The notes: generated by a model from the letters alone, not told the origin. Shown: positions 36,055-48,474, counted from the stretch's first letter. The stretch is 64,000 nt of DNA from Chloranthus sessilifolius (GCA_021018995.1 CM037591.1:66863901-66927900); one strand, 5' to 3'. Numbers and translations: made by a program.

Positions 36055-36570
36055 ATTCGATTAATCGATTTCTAAAATCGATTAATCGAGTTTCAAAAAC
36101 TTAGTTTAGCCGCGCGAAATCGATTAATCGATTTCCAAAATTGATTAATCGAAACTCAAAATTGATTAATCGAATCCATTTCAATTAATCGAAATCGTGG
36201 TCACTTAAAATTTCAACTTTTCGCGCTCACTGGTGTGTGCCAGTCTATTAATCGATTTACCAAATCGATTAATCGATTTTCCAAAGCCGATTAATCGAAT
36301 TTCACTTCGATTAATCGATATCATAAAGTCCTTTAAATTTTTTTTCTAAAATTTTTAAGTCACTCAATTAATCGAATTTCCAGATCGATTAATCGAAATC
36401 CAAAATCAATTAATTGAAACCCGAATCGATTAATCGAAATTTCACTTTGTTAATTTTCCAAATCCCCATTCAATCTCCACCCACTGGCGTATGCTAGTCG
36501 ACTAATCGACCAAAATCGATTAATCGAATTCCCAAATCGATTAATCGATTTGAAAATCGATTAATCGGTT
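36055..36570. repeat. TCGATTAATCGA palindrome array upstream of the E3 accessory gene
   Basis: The counterpart of 25694-26210, colinear with it. Some units are intact here and mutated in E2, and the reverse. Confidence 0.9.
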
Positions 36571-36837
36571 TTGATCAGATTTTCAGAATTTTCTTATTTT
36601 TTATGTCTCTTTCGGTTTCTTGATAACTCATGATCAGTTGGTCATTGATTTTGTGAAGCATGCCTTCATAGTCATTTCGTGGCAATGATGGATCTCAACT
36701 ATGCATTTAACACTGTAATGAGGAACACGGTGTGGATCAAAATTCTCTCTACTGCATATATTGATCAGAGGTCCACATCGTATTACAACACATGGTTTAC
36801 ATCCGCAAACATGCTTGCGGTGATACAATTTTAACTC

Positions 36838-37386
36838 TTAAGCTGTCGCAAACAAGTCTGGATACTGTTCTTTCACGTCAGCCTCTCGTTCCCATGTAGC
36901 TTCTTCGGCCGGATGATTCTTCCATCGAACAAGCACTAATGGAATCACTTTTGTCCGCAACACTTGTTCCTTTCGATCTAAAATTTTCGCCGGTTCTTCG
37001 ATCATGCTCATATCCTCATGCATCTCAAATGATTTGCCGCTCAACACGTGATCAGGGTCATTAAGATACTTTCTGAGCATAGATACGTGGAATATATCAT
37101 GTACCTGATCAAATAACAGTGGCAATCCAATGCGGTAAGCAACTTCCCCTACTCGACCCAAAACCTCAAATGGTCCAAGATAGCGGGGACTCAACTTCCC
37201 TCTTTTTCCAAATCTCATCACCCCCTTCATAAGTGACACTTTCACGAACACATGTTCACCCACCTTAAAGTCTACACTCGTCCGCTTGATATCAGCGTAG
37301 CTTTTCTGTCTGCTCTGAGCCGCTTTGAGTTTTGCTCTTATCATACGAACATAGGTGGCATTATCTTCAAGTATTTTAGGTCCCAA
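36838..37386 (-). pseudogene. E3 integrase C-terminus with chromodomain
   Basis: One open frame of 182 residues covers the GEHVFVKVSLMKG module, the YLGPFEVLGRVGEVAYRIGLP GPY/F-like region and the chromodomain (EQVLRTK...VLVRWKNHPAEEATWERE). It is the best preserved copy in the window and shows this region needs no intron in the E2/E3 family. Confidence 0.9.
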
Positions 37387-38237
37387 AACAAATTTCTCCC
37401 CAGTTTCTTCCTAATTGATGGGTGATCTACATCACCGTCCATAAAGAGCTTCATATAGCACCATGCCGATGCTCGTCTGAAAATTGTTGTTATATGTAAA
37501 CTCAATCAACTGTAGGTGTTGATCCCATGATCCTTGAAATTCTAACATACATGCCCTAAGCATGTCCTTGATGATCTGATTGACCCTCTCCATCTGCCCG
37601 TCGGTTTGTGGATGGAATGTCGTACTGAAATCTAGTCACGTTCCCATTCCTTCTTAAAATTTCTTCCAAAATTTTGATGTATATAATGGGTCACGATCCG
37701 AAATAATGCTACTCGGAATCCCATGTAAACGGATGATCTCTTTCATATATAGCTCTGTGAGTCTTCCCGCCGTGTACATCGTGTTGTAAGGTAAGAAGTG
37801 CGCTGACTAGGTCAATCGATCGACCACTACCCAAATGGCATTGTACCTCTTTACAGTACGCGGTAATCCAACGATGAAGGGATCGATTCCCACTTCCATT
37901 TCGGTATAGGTAGATGCTGCAATAATCCCGTAGGGTGTCTATGATCGATCTTCACTTGTTGATATGTCAAACACCGCGACACGTACTCTGCCACATCTTG
38001 CTTCAAACCTCTCTCCCAGTAATTCTTTTTTAAGTTCTGATACATCTTTGTGCTACCCGGATGAATCGCATAGTTGGATTTGTGAGATTCATCAAGAATC
38101 ATTCGCCGTAAATCGGCATTGTCCGGAATGCAGAGACGGCCCTTAAACAATAAGGAACCATCCTCCTTGACCGAGAACTCAGATCTAATGCCCTCAGTTA
38201 CATCTCGACGAATCTTGATTAGCGCCGAGTGTTTCAT
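37387..38237 (-). pseudogene. E3 integrase N-terminus and core
   Basis: The zinc-binding segment (ESHKSNYAIHPGSTKMYQ, RCLTYQQVK) has the last Cys changed to Tyr. The core is broken by small deletions near 37880, which removes ISMDF, and by stops, but SDRDP-like and TDGQ-like stretches are visible near 37690 and 37600. It retains about 26 bases at 37630-37655 that E2 has lost. Confidence 0.85.
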
Positions 38238-39846
38238 CTGTAACTCGTGGATATGCTCAATATCACCGATCTCACTGATATATTAGCCAAGAAGGCTCCT
38301 GTAGCTTGCGACTCGATGTTCGCATCATATAGTGTCAGATCTTCAAATAACTTCCATCGGTGCATACCCAAAATCAAACTAGCCAACTGAGCTGAACCCT
38401 TCCGACTCAAGGCATCATCCACTACATTAGCCTTGCCTGGATGATACTGTATGGAACAGTCATAGTCTTTGAGGAACTTCATCTATCTGTGCTGCCTCAT
38501 ATTCAGATCTTTCTATGTAAACAAATATCTGAGGCTTTTATGATTGATGAAAATCTCAAAAGTCTCACTGTACAAGTAATGTCACCAAATCTTCAGCGCA
38601 AAAATGACCGCTGCTAATTCCAGGTCATGTGTCGGATAATCCTTCTCATGCTCTTTCAACTGTCTCGATCCATACGCTATCACCTTTCGGTGTTGATTAA
38701 GCACGCAGCCCAAACCACTATATGAAGCATCACTGTATACTGCAAACCCTCCACTGCCTGAAGGAATCGCTAATACTAGAGCTGAAGTGAGTCTCTTTTT
38801 GAGTTCTTGAAAACTCTTGTCGCATGCCTCACTCCATTAGAGCCTTGCGTCTTTCCGTGTAAATCTCGTGAGTGGTCCTGATATCTTTAAAAGCCCTCAA
38901 CGAAACGTCGATAGTAACCCGCTAATCTAAGCAAACTATGGACGTCGGTCATGGTCTTTGGTTGCTCCCAATTGACCACTGCTTCTATCTTTGCTGGATC
39001 TACAGTGACACCATGCTTTGAGATGACATGTCCCAAAAAGCTAACTTCTTCTAACCAAAACTCGCACTTGCTGTGCTTGGTGTACAATTGGTGTTCACGT
39101 AGAGTCTGTAGGGCTATTCTCAAGTGCTTCTCATGCTCTTTCTCTGATTTTGAATAGATCAAGATGTCGTCAACAAACACTATGACACAAGAATCTAGGT
39201 GTGGTTTAAACACCCTATTCATCAGATCCATGAATGACGCCGGGGCATTTGTCAACCCAAACGGCATCACTAGGAATTCATAGTGTCCTTACCGAGTCCT
39301 GAATGCAGTCTTCTGAATATCCTCTACCTTGACTCTCAACTTATGGTATCCAGATCGCAGATCGATCTTGGAAAAGTACCTTGCTCCTTGCAGTTGATCA
39401 AACAAGTCATCTATCCTAGGTAAAGGATATCGACTCTTAATAGTGAGTTTGTTCAATTGCCAATAGTCAATGCATAGCCGCATTGACCCATCCTTCTTCT
39501 TTACAAATAAAACCGATGCTCCCCATTGAGACACGCTCGAACTAACAAACACCTTGTCCATTAGCTCTTGTAACTACTCCTTCAATTCCTTCAACTCAGT
39601 AGGAGCCATTCTATATGGTGCTTTAGAAACAGGCTCCGTTCCTGGTGCTAAGTCGATGGTGAATTCTACTTCCCTTTCTGGAGGTAAACCTGGTAATTCC
39701 TCTGGAAATACATCTTCAAATTCTCGCACCACGGCTATCTCAGAGATAACATTCTTCTCTTCTTTATGCTCCTTCAAGAATGTCAAGTATCTACTACACC
39801 CTTTTCTGATCAAACGCTCGGCTCTGACTGCCGAGATAAGTGGCAT
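38238..39846 (-). pseudogene. E3 reverse transcriptase-RNase H
   Basis: RT reads [16 protein letters not shown] (about 39500), [34 protein letters not shown] and an intact [11 protein letters not shown] (about 39165). Stops replace a Gln at about 39570 and a Tyr at about 39290. RNase H (38234-38880) is cut by several stops but keeps KANVVDDALSRK. Confidence 0.9.
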
Positions 39847-40242
39847 ATGCGTCGACCTCTCTCCTCAAAATCGAAATGATCTCCTCGTATTGGGTCTGAA
39901 AATGACGACCTTATTCTTACAATCTACCGTCGCACAATGAGTCGACAGCCAATCCATGCCAAGGATCACGTCGAATCCTTACATGTCTAACAGAATTAGG
40001 TTCGCCGGTAGCTCAAAGATGTCTCCATCCATGATTCTCACGATCACGAAGTTGCAACCCTTTTCGGTATCAGCTGATTTTCCAGTAGGAATAGTCACGG
40101 TTAACACAAAGTCTAACTCCTCTGGGTTATTTCATCCTCTTTGTGAAGCAAGGGGTAACAAATGAGTGGGTAGACCCCGAGTCTATCAACACTCGAGCTT
40201 CATATGTCACATTGCTTTCCTTCTTATAAATTTGTAATGTAC
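39847..40242 (-). pseudogene. E3 aspartic protease
   Basis: The active-site DSGSTHSF-type sequence is near 40170 (read as VLIDSGSTHSF), and GMDWLSTHCATVDC near 39945. A two-base deletion near 40127 relative to E2 shifts the frame. It starts directly at the retained splice acceptor at 40242/40243. Confidence 0.75.
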
Positions 40243-40405
40243 CTAATCATAGACCTATCTCTAGATGCCGTCATGATGCATGAGTGAGCACACAATCAGG
40301 GATCCATGCAGGTTTGACATAAATTAGAAGGGTTTTTAGAGCCTAATAAGCTCATGTCATAACCTAAATGGCTAAGAAAATGAAAGAACTGTTGCTCATG
40401 GGTGC

Positions 40406-40714
40406 TTACCAAACCTCCAGCGAAGAAATCCTCCAGCGGGAAGTGTCTGCGATCTCAATGCCCCTCAGCCATACCCTCAGCTTTCTCACCCTCAGGTATC
40501 TCACCCTCAACTGTCTCACATCCTCAGCGACCCCTTGCTCAATCTCGAGCACCTCCTCCCTGATCCCCGACTGGTCAACCTCCAATACTATCTCTCTAAC
40601 CACCTCCCCAACTACGTTGGTCCGAGCCTCAGAAGTCTCACCTATCTCTGCTCCTAACATCCTCTCTAACTCAGAAATAGTAAGATCACGCCCACAAATA
40701 CCCTCACCCTCCAT
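40406..40714 (-). CDS. Small acidic hypothetical protein in Tat2
   Basis: A 102-residue frame (MEGEGICGRD start) is rich in Glu, Arg and Val with a heptad-like pattern, so it may be a coiled coil. On the minus strand it lies about 170 bases downstream of a CTATAAATAG TATA box at 40886-40895. I do not recognise a family. It may be chance coding in an LTR leader. Confidence 0.3.
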   Translation of the reverse strand: MEGEGICGRDLTISELERMLGAEIGETSEARTNVVGEVVREIVLEVDQSGIREEVLEIEQGVAEDVRQLRVRYLRVRKLRVWLRGIEIADTSRWRISSLEVW

Positions 40715-40885
40715 CCTCGAACAAAGAGCTCAAAAAATTGAAGAGAATAAAGGAAATGGCGCCCAAAATGAATGGCCGGATAGCAAGATATCGCGAAAAT
40801 ATGAAAATTAGAGCACAAGGAAATAAGGAAACAGAGAATCGAAGACTAAAACGGATCGTGCGACAAAAATAAAAAGTTTTGAACT

Positions 40886-40895
40886 ATTTATAGGA
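40886..40895 (-). promoter_or_regulatory. TATA box, minus-strand promoter unit in Tat2
   Basis: The palindromic CTATAAATAG/CTATTTATAG reads on the minus strand after a field of GCGCTTAA-type repeats, resembling a U3-TATA arrangement. A similar unit with TATATAAA lies at about 43188-43198. Confidence 0.4.
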
Positions 40896-41329
40896 CATCC
40901 CAAAATCGTGCGTATAAATTCACGCGCTTAAACCAATCACGCACCACTATCAATGCGCTTAATTCGGATCACACGACCGATCTTGAGCGCGAAACCTAAT
41001 TGTCACCCGCTCAAATCAACCCGACCATCTAGTTGTGTGCTGCCTACTAAGCGTGTAATCACTTCAAGTGTCCACACGGTGGCGCGTGAATGCTAATAGT
41101 CACCCGTACAGTGACCAGCCACCACCTAATCACGCGCCCAGTACCATGCGTTTAAATCAGTCAAACGATCGAAAACTGGCGCTTAAACACATTCTGACTC
41201 TTTGAACGCCCGTTCACCCTCTGGCGCATAATTAATTTATGCGCTTAGAGTGAAGCGCGCAATTCCCCAGAAACATAAAGAAGAAAAAATACCTAGGACA
41301 GCACGTTCACAAGCCTAAATTGGGTAATT

Positions 41330-42840
41330 TTCGACACTAATTATTGGCCTAAACCACGCTCTTGATTAAGACCAATCCAATTACTCCTGACTTAGAACAT
41401 ATATACCCCAAACCAAACTGGAAAAAAAAATGCCCCCCAACTTCATTTATGCACTTCAACTAAGACCAGACTAAACAAAAAAAATGAAGAAATGCCCCAA
41501 CATCACTTATACACTCCAACTAATACCAAGACTAAAGAAAAACTAAAAAAAAAAATGCCCCCCATCATTCATTCACTTGAACCTAAGCTAAACCAAAAAT
41601 ACTCCTAACATGCCCCGATCCAAAATAAATAAATTAAATAAATAAACATCACATTCAAAACAAGTTAAATAAGCTACAAAATAAACTAAATCTGAATCCA
41701 CAAATGAAGAAAAATATATAATCACTTCATAAATAAATAAAATAATTATAAAATACACCGAGGGCATACCCTCTAAATATACAACTTAAAACAAGAAACT
41801 TAAAATCCACACGTTCAGGCAATGCTCGAATCCGAATTTATTTGAGAAACCAAAAATCCCATCTTCCCCTCTTCCCTTAGCATGGCAGCAATTCGACTGC
41901 TACCTTGCATTCCCAATCCCGTCCATTCTCAATAATCCACGTAATAAACGCAACTCTTCGGGCCCAACTCCCGGGATACGAAAAGAAAGGAAGAAAAGAC
42001 AATAATGAACAAGAAAATGCCCAAAACAAAAAAATGCCCCAAAACTTTTAATCCTAAACTTGGAATAAAATTCAAAACAACAAGAACCCAAAACTTTTAG
42101 CTTACGCATTTATAAACTATACCTCCTGAATTACCAAATGACAAGTGTCACACCTTTAAACCTTTCTAATCTAATTAAATCTAAACCAAACACATACCCC
42201 CTTTGAAAGACCACAATCCATGACGGAATCAGACGAACAAATAATTACACAACACTTAACCTCTTAAGAAACACCAATCCCCCCAAGCCTAAATAAACCA
42301 ATATGATTTAAACATTTAACACCCTTCTAGAACCCTTAAAAACTCACACCTTTTAAGTCTCATGTTGAATCAAACAAAAGACCAACCAGATAAAACTTTA
42401 AACAAACAAAAAAACTCTCTAAGACCCTAACTTGTTTAGGACAAAAAAAAAATGCCCCAACCAAACCAAACAGAACAAAGTAAACCCTCTAAACCAAACT
42501 CAATAAAGCGAATTAACTTCGGGATAAGCCCTGAAAAAATTTGGAATGAATCCTAAAACTCTAAACTAAATCCTAAAATAAATCAAATAAATCAGATAAA
42601 TCAAATTAATCTATTAATAAGTTTAAACGAATAAACAAGCATCACAAAACAAAAAAAATACCCCTTTATTTATAATTTAAAATTTTACAAGTATCACCGG
42701 AGACATACCTCCTGAATTTACAACCCAAAGAAAAAACCTAAAACTTTAACCTACAATCCAAAACGAAGACTGGGTTCAAAACTGAGACGAAGCGCGGAGC
42801 AGATTTCGCTTGGAACATCCAATCGGAGACTTTAGGGAGA
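41330..42840. other. A-rich non-coding stretch in Tat2
   Basis: No coding frame of note. Repeated AAAAAATGCCCC and AACTAAACC words suggest decayed internal repeats. The 41900-42109 minus frame is not recognised. Confidence 0.4.
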
Positions 42841-43609
42841 ATTGGTTGGGAAACACATCCCTCCACCTTTTAGTCCTTCTCTTCCGCTATCTTCACCTCC
42901 TCCACGGTCGTCTCCTCAATGCTGCCTTCACCGCTCTCTAAAAAGGACCGATGGAAAAACTAGCGCTCTCATTCCTAGTACCACTCACTCTCAGAATAAC
43001 GCCATCCACGATCATTACATCGGGATGGATATCATGTGAAATAACAAATACAGGGGGAAACGACATCCCAATCGGACAGTTAGATCACTCGATATCGCTA
43101 AAACACGAATTTCAGAACACAAAATATCAAGAAAAAAGTCAAAACTCGAAATTAAACCAGAGAATCAAAAACAAATGAAAGCTCACTCGTTTATATAGAG
43201 TACAAACTCAATCACATGCCAGAGCATGTGCGTCAAATTCAATCACGTGCCACGCACACTACGCACGAGCCAAAACACGCGCTCTAATCCGAGCGCGTAA
43301 TAAAACCATCATCGCGCGATGCTCCGATCACGCACATTCTATGAACCGCGCAAATTTATTAAATGACACACTGCCACCGTCCGACCTGAAAGGTCACCCG
43401 TACACTAACCTAGTGACACTCTGATCATGCGCTTCTATTATAACGTGAAATACAATCACACGCGCACTCCCAAGCGTGTAAATGGCCCCTCAAGCCCATG
43501 ATCGCACGCCTGGAAAGAGGTGCGCAATCGTATTGAGCGACCTAAAACAGGCGCACAATACCCGACTTTGGACGAAATCTACACCTTTACACCTTTTTAT
43601 CACATCGCA

Positions 43610-44290
43610 GTCAAAATTCTTTTGTCCCATCGCGTAGCCTCACAGGCTGTTCTGACAAAAAAGAAAGACCTACTCACCCATCCCCATCGCGATAACATGT
43701 ACACATGTGATATCACCTCAATATCCAGTTCCATCGCAATAAATTAACCATACCCTCATATCCCATCATGAAAAGTCAAAAGCAAATCTCTCGAAAACTC
43801 GAGCACACCGCCAAAATAAAAAAACTAAGCCAATCACGATGCAACCACAATGTGATTCTTTCATAATCCAAGATCTGCCAAAGAAAGAAACAAGATACAC
43901 CCATTGTGTAAATATCCTACCAACGTCCTATCACTAACTACGCTCACTCGACATCCCATTGCGAACATGACTACCTGAAAAAGAAAAAGAGCTCAGACAG
44001 CACATGTCACGCTGTATGACGAAAAGAGGGAAAGATTGATCATGTCCCATCACTAAAGCAAAGGGCTCCCTCTCTCTCCCGAATTGATCCCCATGTCCCA
44101 CCAGGACTCACCCATTACGTAGCCAAAGAAAGGGAGAACCCCTAGGTCTCATCGTGACATCATTCCCCCAAGACATTTTATCACACCGGTGACCGCCAAC
44201 CCCTGCCACAGCGGACTCGAAAAGAAGAAAGCTCCAAAGTCCCATCGCGGTGCCACCCCCAACAACCCACCAGTCCCATCGCGGACCACA
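43610..44290. repeat. Dispersed TCCCATCGCG repeats
   Basis: TCCCATCGCG and close variants (CCCCATCGCG, TTCCATCGCA, TCCCATCACT, TCTCATCGTG) recur about ten times at irregular spacing through this stretch of Tat2. No coding potential. Possibly a decayed array of binding sites. Confidence 0.6.
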
Positions 44291-45624
44291 CAAGCTGCAC
44301 ACCATCCAGGTAAGTATCACCCCCAGGTAAGTACTACCCACTTTTTATTTTACTTAATATTCCTCGTAAATATATGTTAGCTATGATTAAGTCAAAATGT
44401 TTTCAAAACCCGTCTCTCTCGACTCGCGAATCACTGTAGTCCTCCCATAAGAGACAATCATCAGTACTCGCCGAGAAGGTTGGACGGAGTATCCAACATG
44501 CCAACCGTCGTCTTGACAATCACAATAACAATCGGGTTCATAAATCCCATACCGGTGGATCTGCTCAGCGACATCTCGTAAGCCATGTTTTCCGCCGTTT
44601 TACCACCGAATTAGTCTTAAGTTAAAATGCCTAAAATTTCAAACTTTCAAATTCCTCGAATCTTCAAAATCTCCTTACTAACAAAAAAAATGAAAAAAAA
44701 AAGAGAGAAGCAAAAGAAGAATAAAGCAACAAGATAAATGGACCCGACTCACCTTTCTTTAAATACCAAAAAAAAAACTGATTAAGTGCCCCATCACCCA
44801 CGCATAATAAATTACACTTAAACCTGACCTTTAACTCCTAAGACTCCTGAACTCGCAATCAAGCGCATATCCCACTGCGCAGAATTAGATCAAGCGCACA
44901 CTCCACTGCGCGAAATCATTTGTTCAGACACATTAGGACTAGAATTCCCTAACTTCAGGTCTAATCTCTGAACTCGCAATCAAGCGCATATCCTTGCGAG
45001 TGGATCAAGCGCTGCCATCGCTAATCGATACATTAGGACTAGCATTCCCAACTTAGAGGCCAACTACAGATGAATCAAGCGCACGTGCCACTATGCAGAA
45101 TTCAATTAAGCACACCTCATAAGACCCCCGTTTCAATCACCAGCCCAAACCAACCATTCTCCTGGGAAACTGAATATTGAGTATATTTATTCTAATAACT
45201 TACAAATGTCTATTAGAAAAGGAACGCCTGACGCGTATTGATATGAGCAATGACGAGCCCGGTCTGACATGACTTGCAAAAGCCTTCGATATTACATGAT
45301 ACTTTATTTTATTATTATCAGTCCCTGGACCTTGTTTTAGACATTTGATTGATGCCCTGGTACCTCGATTGCGTAAAATCCCTCTGTTTCCTTGTGCCAT
45401 GCGGCAGGATGTGTCATGCACCCACAGACTCGGAATGTGCCCTTCGACAGCTATCATTTGCCCTTCAAATGCTCTATTTTAGCTTGCGCTGATAGATAAG
45501 AAAGTCAAGCATATCATGTTAGCATCCCCAATTCACATTTGTGATTTCTCAAGAGAAACAAGAAGACACCTTGAATGAGGGGTGTCTACTTCTTCGACGC
45601 ATTCTTACTTCGTAAGAGCGCGCC

Positions 45625-45637
45625 GAAGAGGGGCATC
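45625..45637 (+). promoter_or_regulatory. Polypurine tract of Tat2
   Basis: GAAGAGGGGCATC precedes the LTR start TGCAAACACCCCC, matching the Tat1 tract at 1693-1705. Confidence 0.7.
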
Positions 45638-47130
45638 TGCAAACACCCCCATTTTGCCCTCTCAGAATATACAAATTTATTCGGTCAACCTTTGACCCCG
45701 TTATCCTAATATGAGACTATATACTGAAACAATAGTATATGGTTGAACACAGGCTGAAACAATAGTTCTGTGGCTCAGGCCCCATACCCCCGACGTGGGA
45801 ACCATGCACTGAAATAATAGTACATGGCTAAACATAGGTTGAAACAATAGCTTTGTGGCTCAGATCCTAACGTAGAGAGACTATATACTGAAATAATAGT
45901 ATATAGTCAAAATATAAACTGAAACAATAGTCTGACATTTCAAGCCCGACCCAGACCCAAACAACCTCGAATTAAGCGCCTAAAACCCAGCGCTCAATTC
46001 GATTGCACGCCAAATCACAAGCACATAATCAGTCAATCCCTTCTCAGACCAGACTTCCTTTCCCCATACCAACTATAGACTCGATCACGCGCCTGACACT
46101 AGACGCACGATCGGATTAGGTGCCACACCACCGGCGCACAATTGGCCTACGCCAGGCCTAGCCTCACTATCCTCGACCCCTAAGTTTCCTCAATTAAACA
46201 CTTTAAGAGTGGCGCTTAATTGGATTACACACCCTAAAATAGGCGCGCAATTAGTTCTAATGCTATTAGGCTAGGAAACTCACTGAGCAAGTCAATCGGT
46301 CGCTCACTGAGTCGATGACCAACTCAAAGCGATTAAGCGTCGGGAGGCCGGCGCGTAATTTGATTAAACGCCTGAAACATGGCATTTAATTAGAGAAAAA
46401 CCTATAAAAGATTTTTTTTCTTAATTCGTCCGAGAGGCTAGACAATTTTTTGAGAGAGAATGGATTTTTTTGGGATTTCGAAACCAGAGAACTCCGAGGA
46501 CAAACCCATAGAGCAATTAACCATGATTTCGAGATTAAAACTTCGAACCTCTGATGATTTCTCTCCACAGCCCCGGTCCTAGGTAAAAATCTTAATTTTA
46601 GACCTAGGATCTTTCTCTTAGTTTTAATTATTAGTTAATTCTCAGTCCGAGACTATAGCATCCTTTTCAGACCATGATATTTATATCTAGTTCTAGTTCT
46701 CCGAATTTAGAACCAGTCCTTAATCCGGTGGTCTAATTTACCGACCCTAGGCCCTAATTCCGTTCTAAAACCTTAATCTCCAGTCCTATCATTAATTTCT
46801 GGTTCTAATATTTGGATTTTAGAACCAGTCCTTAATCATATGGTCTGATTTTCTGATTTCGGACTCGAATTCAGTCTTAGAAATTTTAATTTTAATTTTA
46901 ATTTCTTAGTTTAATATTTCTAAAAATCCTAAATATTAATTTTAGTTTCTCAATTTCACTCATAATTATTACTCTGAAATCGACTCTAAAAATCCAAAAT
47001 ACTATTTTCCGTTCCAAAATCTAATTTATCTTTAATCTCATCCACCCGATTTGCCCAAGGGAGCCTATGGAGGGTACTCAAGAATGAGGCCAGTCCTCCT
47101 TAGCATAGCGAGTCAAAAACCCCTTTTTTT
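45638..47130 (+). repeat. 3' LTR of Tat2 (right end approximate)
   Basis: It starts TGCAAACACCCCCATTTTGCCC. U3 holds three covarying hairpins (45716-45908) and a GCGC-rich repeat field, then a CCTATAAAAG TATA box at 46399-46408 and a leader. The right boundary is not certain: GGAGCCTATGGAGGG-like text near 47060 suggests the end is close, but no second copy is available. Confidence 0.55.
45716..45908. repeat. Three covarying hairpins in the Tat2 LTR
   Basis: ACTATATACT-gaaacaat-AGTATATGGT (45716-45743), ACCATGCACT-gaaataat-AGTACATGGC (45801-45828) and GACTATATACT-gaaataat-AGTATATAGTC (45879-45908). Stems differ between copies (TATA against CATG) while pairing is largely kept, and the loop is constant. 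Spacers also share GGCTCAG and TGAAACAATAG. Confidence 0.8.
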
Positions 47131-48030
47131 TAAGAATTTTAGAATTAATTAATTACTTTTCTTATCTTTTTAGTATAATTAACTAGTAGATTTATTTTAT
47201 TTCAATATAATTAATTAATTAAGTTAATTAGTTTTTAGTATGATTGATTAATTTCTTTAAATCAGATTTTAATTGGTTAATTTCTTGCTCTAATTAAAAT
47301 TTCAGTCTGATTAATTCATTGCTTAAATTAGAGTTTTAGTAAAATTAGTTCTCTACTTCAATTAGAATTCCGGTACGACCGTTATACCTGATTTAATTAG
47401 AATTTCAATATAACTAGTATATTTACTCTACTTAGAATCTCAGTATAAATAGCATGCTTGATTTAATTAAAGTTTCACCAGAACTACTACATGTGCACTC
47501 CTAGTGCAATTAGGAAACCTTATCACAATTAGACTTCTAATGGGATTAGGAGAGTAAAGTTAATTAGACTTCTAATGGGATTAGGACGCTTACTAAATTA
47601 GAATTCTAGTAGTGCTAGGAAACTAAAATTAATTAGACTCCTGATAGAATTAGAATACTAGATTAAATAAACTAGAATAAATTTTCACATAACTAAACTC
47701 ATAGCAGAATTGAGAAGTCTAAACTGATCAGAACTATAACAATAACGGGAAGGGATGGAAAACTAAACTATCTAAATTATAAGAAAGGCATAACTGCTGA
47801 CATTCGCAGGTGAACGATTCAGTAAGGAAGTAACCCATACCCGCTCTAAAGTGTGATCATTGACGTATTACAGTGTTGATAAATATCTGCAGCTGGTGAT
47901 CGTAACAAACTAGGAACCTTCCTAAAAAATCCTTTATTTTTAACATTCCAAACGCCGCATCGCTAGAGTCCACTTGGATAGAATTAGAGTCACTGATTCA
48001 ACGGGGACCAAGAGGAACCCAGAAAAAGAG
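47131..48030. other. A/T-rich sequence with diverged AATTAGACTTCTAATG repeats
   Basis: TTAGACTTCTAATGGGATTAGGA and variants repeat at 47540-47660. AATTAGAATTTCAGT words repeat at 47270-47470. No gene. Right of it the RNase H coding of truncated E4 begins. Confidence 0.5.
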
Positions 48031-48474
48031 TGCACCAACAACGACGTTTGCTTTTCCTGAGTGGTATTGTATGGTACAGTTGTAATCTTTCAAATTTTCC
48101 ATCCACCTCCTCTGCCTCAAATTCAGGTCCTTTTGCATGAATAGGTACTTGAGCCTCTTATAGTCGATAAAAATTTCAAATGTCTTGCCGTAGAGGTAGT
48201 GCCTCCAAATTTTCAAGGCGAAGATCATTGTTGCGAGCTCAAGGTCATGAGTGGGGTAGTTTTTCTCATGGTCTTTCAGCTGCCTTGACCCAAAAGCTAC
48301 CACTCTCTCATGTTGGTTCAACACGCAACCTAGTCCCATGTGAGATGCATCCGTAAATACCAAAAATCCTTCGATGCATGTCGGTATGATAAGCACTAGT
48401 GTAGAGGTCAATCGGTTCCTGAGCTCTTGAAAGCTCTTCTCACATGTGTCTGTCTATTAAAATTTCGTGTTCTT
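48030..48474 (-). pseudogene. E4 RNase H, truncated
   Basis: The catalytic segments [25 protein letters not shown] and [11 protein letters not shown] are present. Coding identity ends just after KANVV, where an ADALSR motif would follow. A frameshift and stop around 48411-48474 separate it from RT. Confidence 0.85.

Larger units (their letters stand above)
33993..40248 (-). mobile_element. E3: second internal copy of the E2 family, lacking gag and 5' LTR
   Basis: It repeats the E2 internal order: PPT (33993-34005), accessory gene, palindrome array, chromodomain, integrase, RNase H, RT, protease. Homology to E2 ends at 40248, eight or nine bases inside the gag-protease intron from its acceptor. 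Beyond that is unrelated Tat-like DNA, so gag, PBS and the 5' LTR are lost. Confidence 0.9.
40249..48030. mobile_element. Tat-like complex (Tat2), largely non-coding
   Basis: This is a mosaic rich in GCGC(T/C)(T/C)AA-type motifs (40900-41320, 43200-43560, 44840-45130, 45960-46400). It has A-rich stretches with repeated AAAAATGCCCC (41420-42440), a GTCCCATCGCG repeat field (43610-44290) and a PPT plus 3' LTR at 45625 onward. No gag-pol domain is recognisable. It could be a large non-autonomous Tat derivative or several overlapping LTR fragments. Its left edge abuts truncated E3, its right edge truncated E4. Confidence 0.5.
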
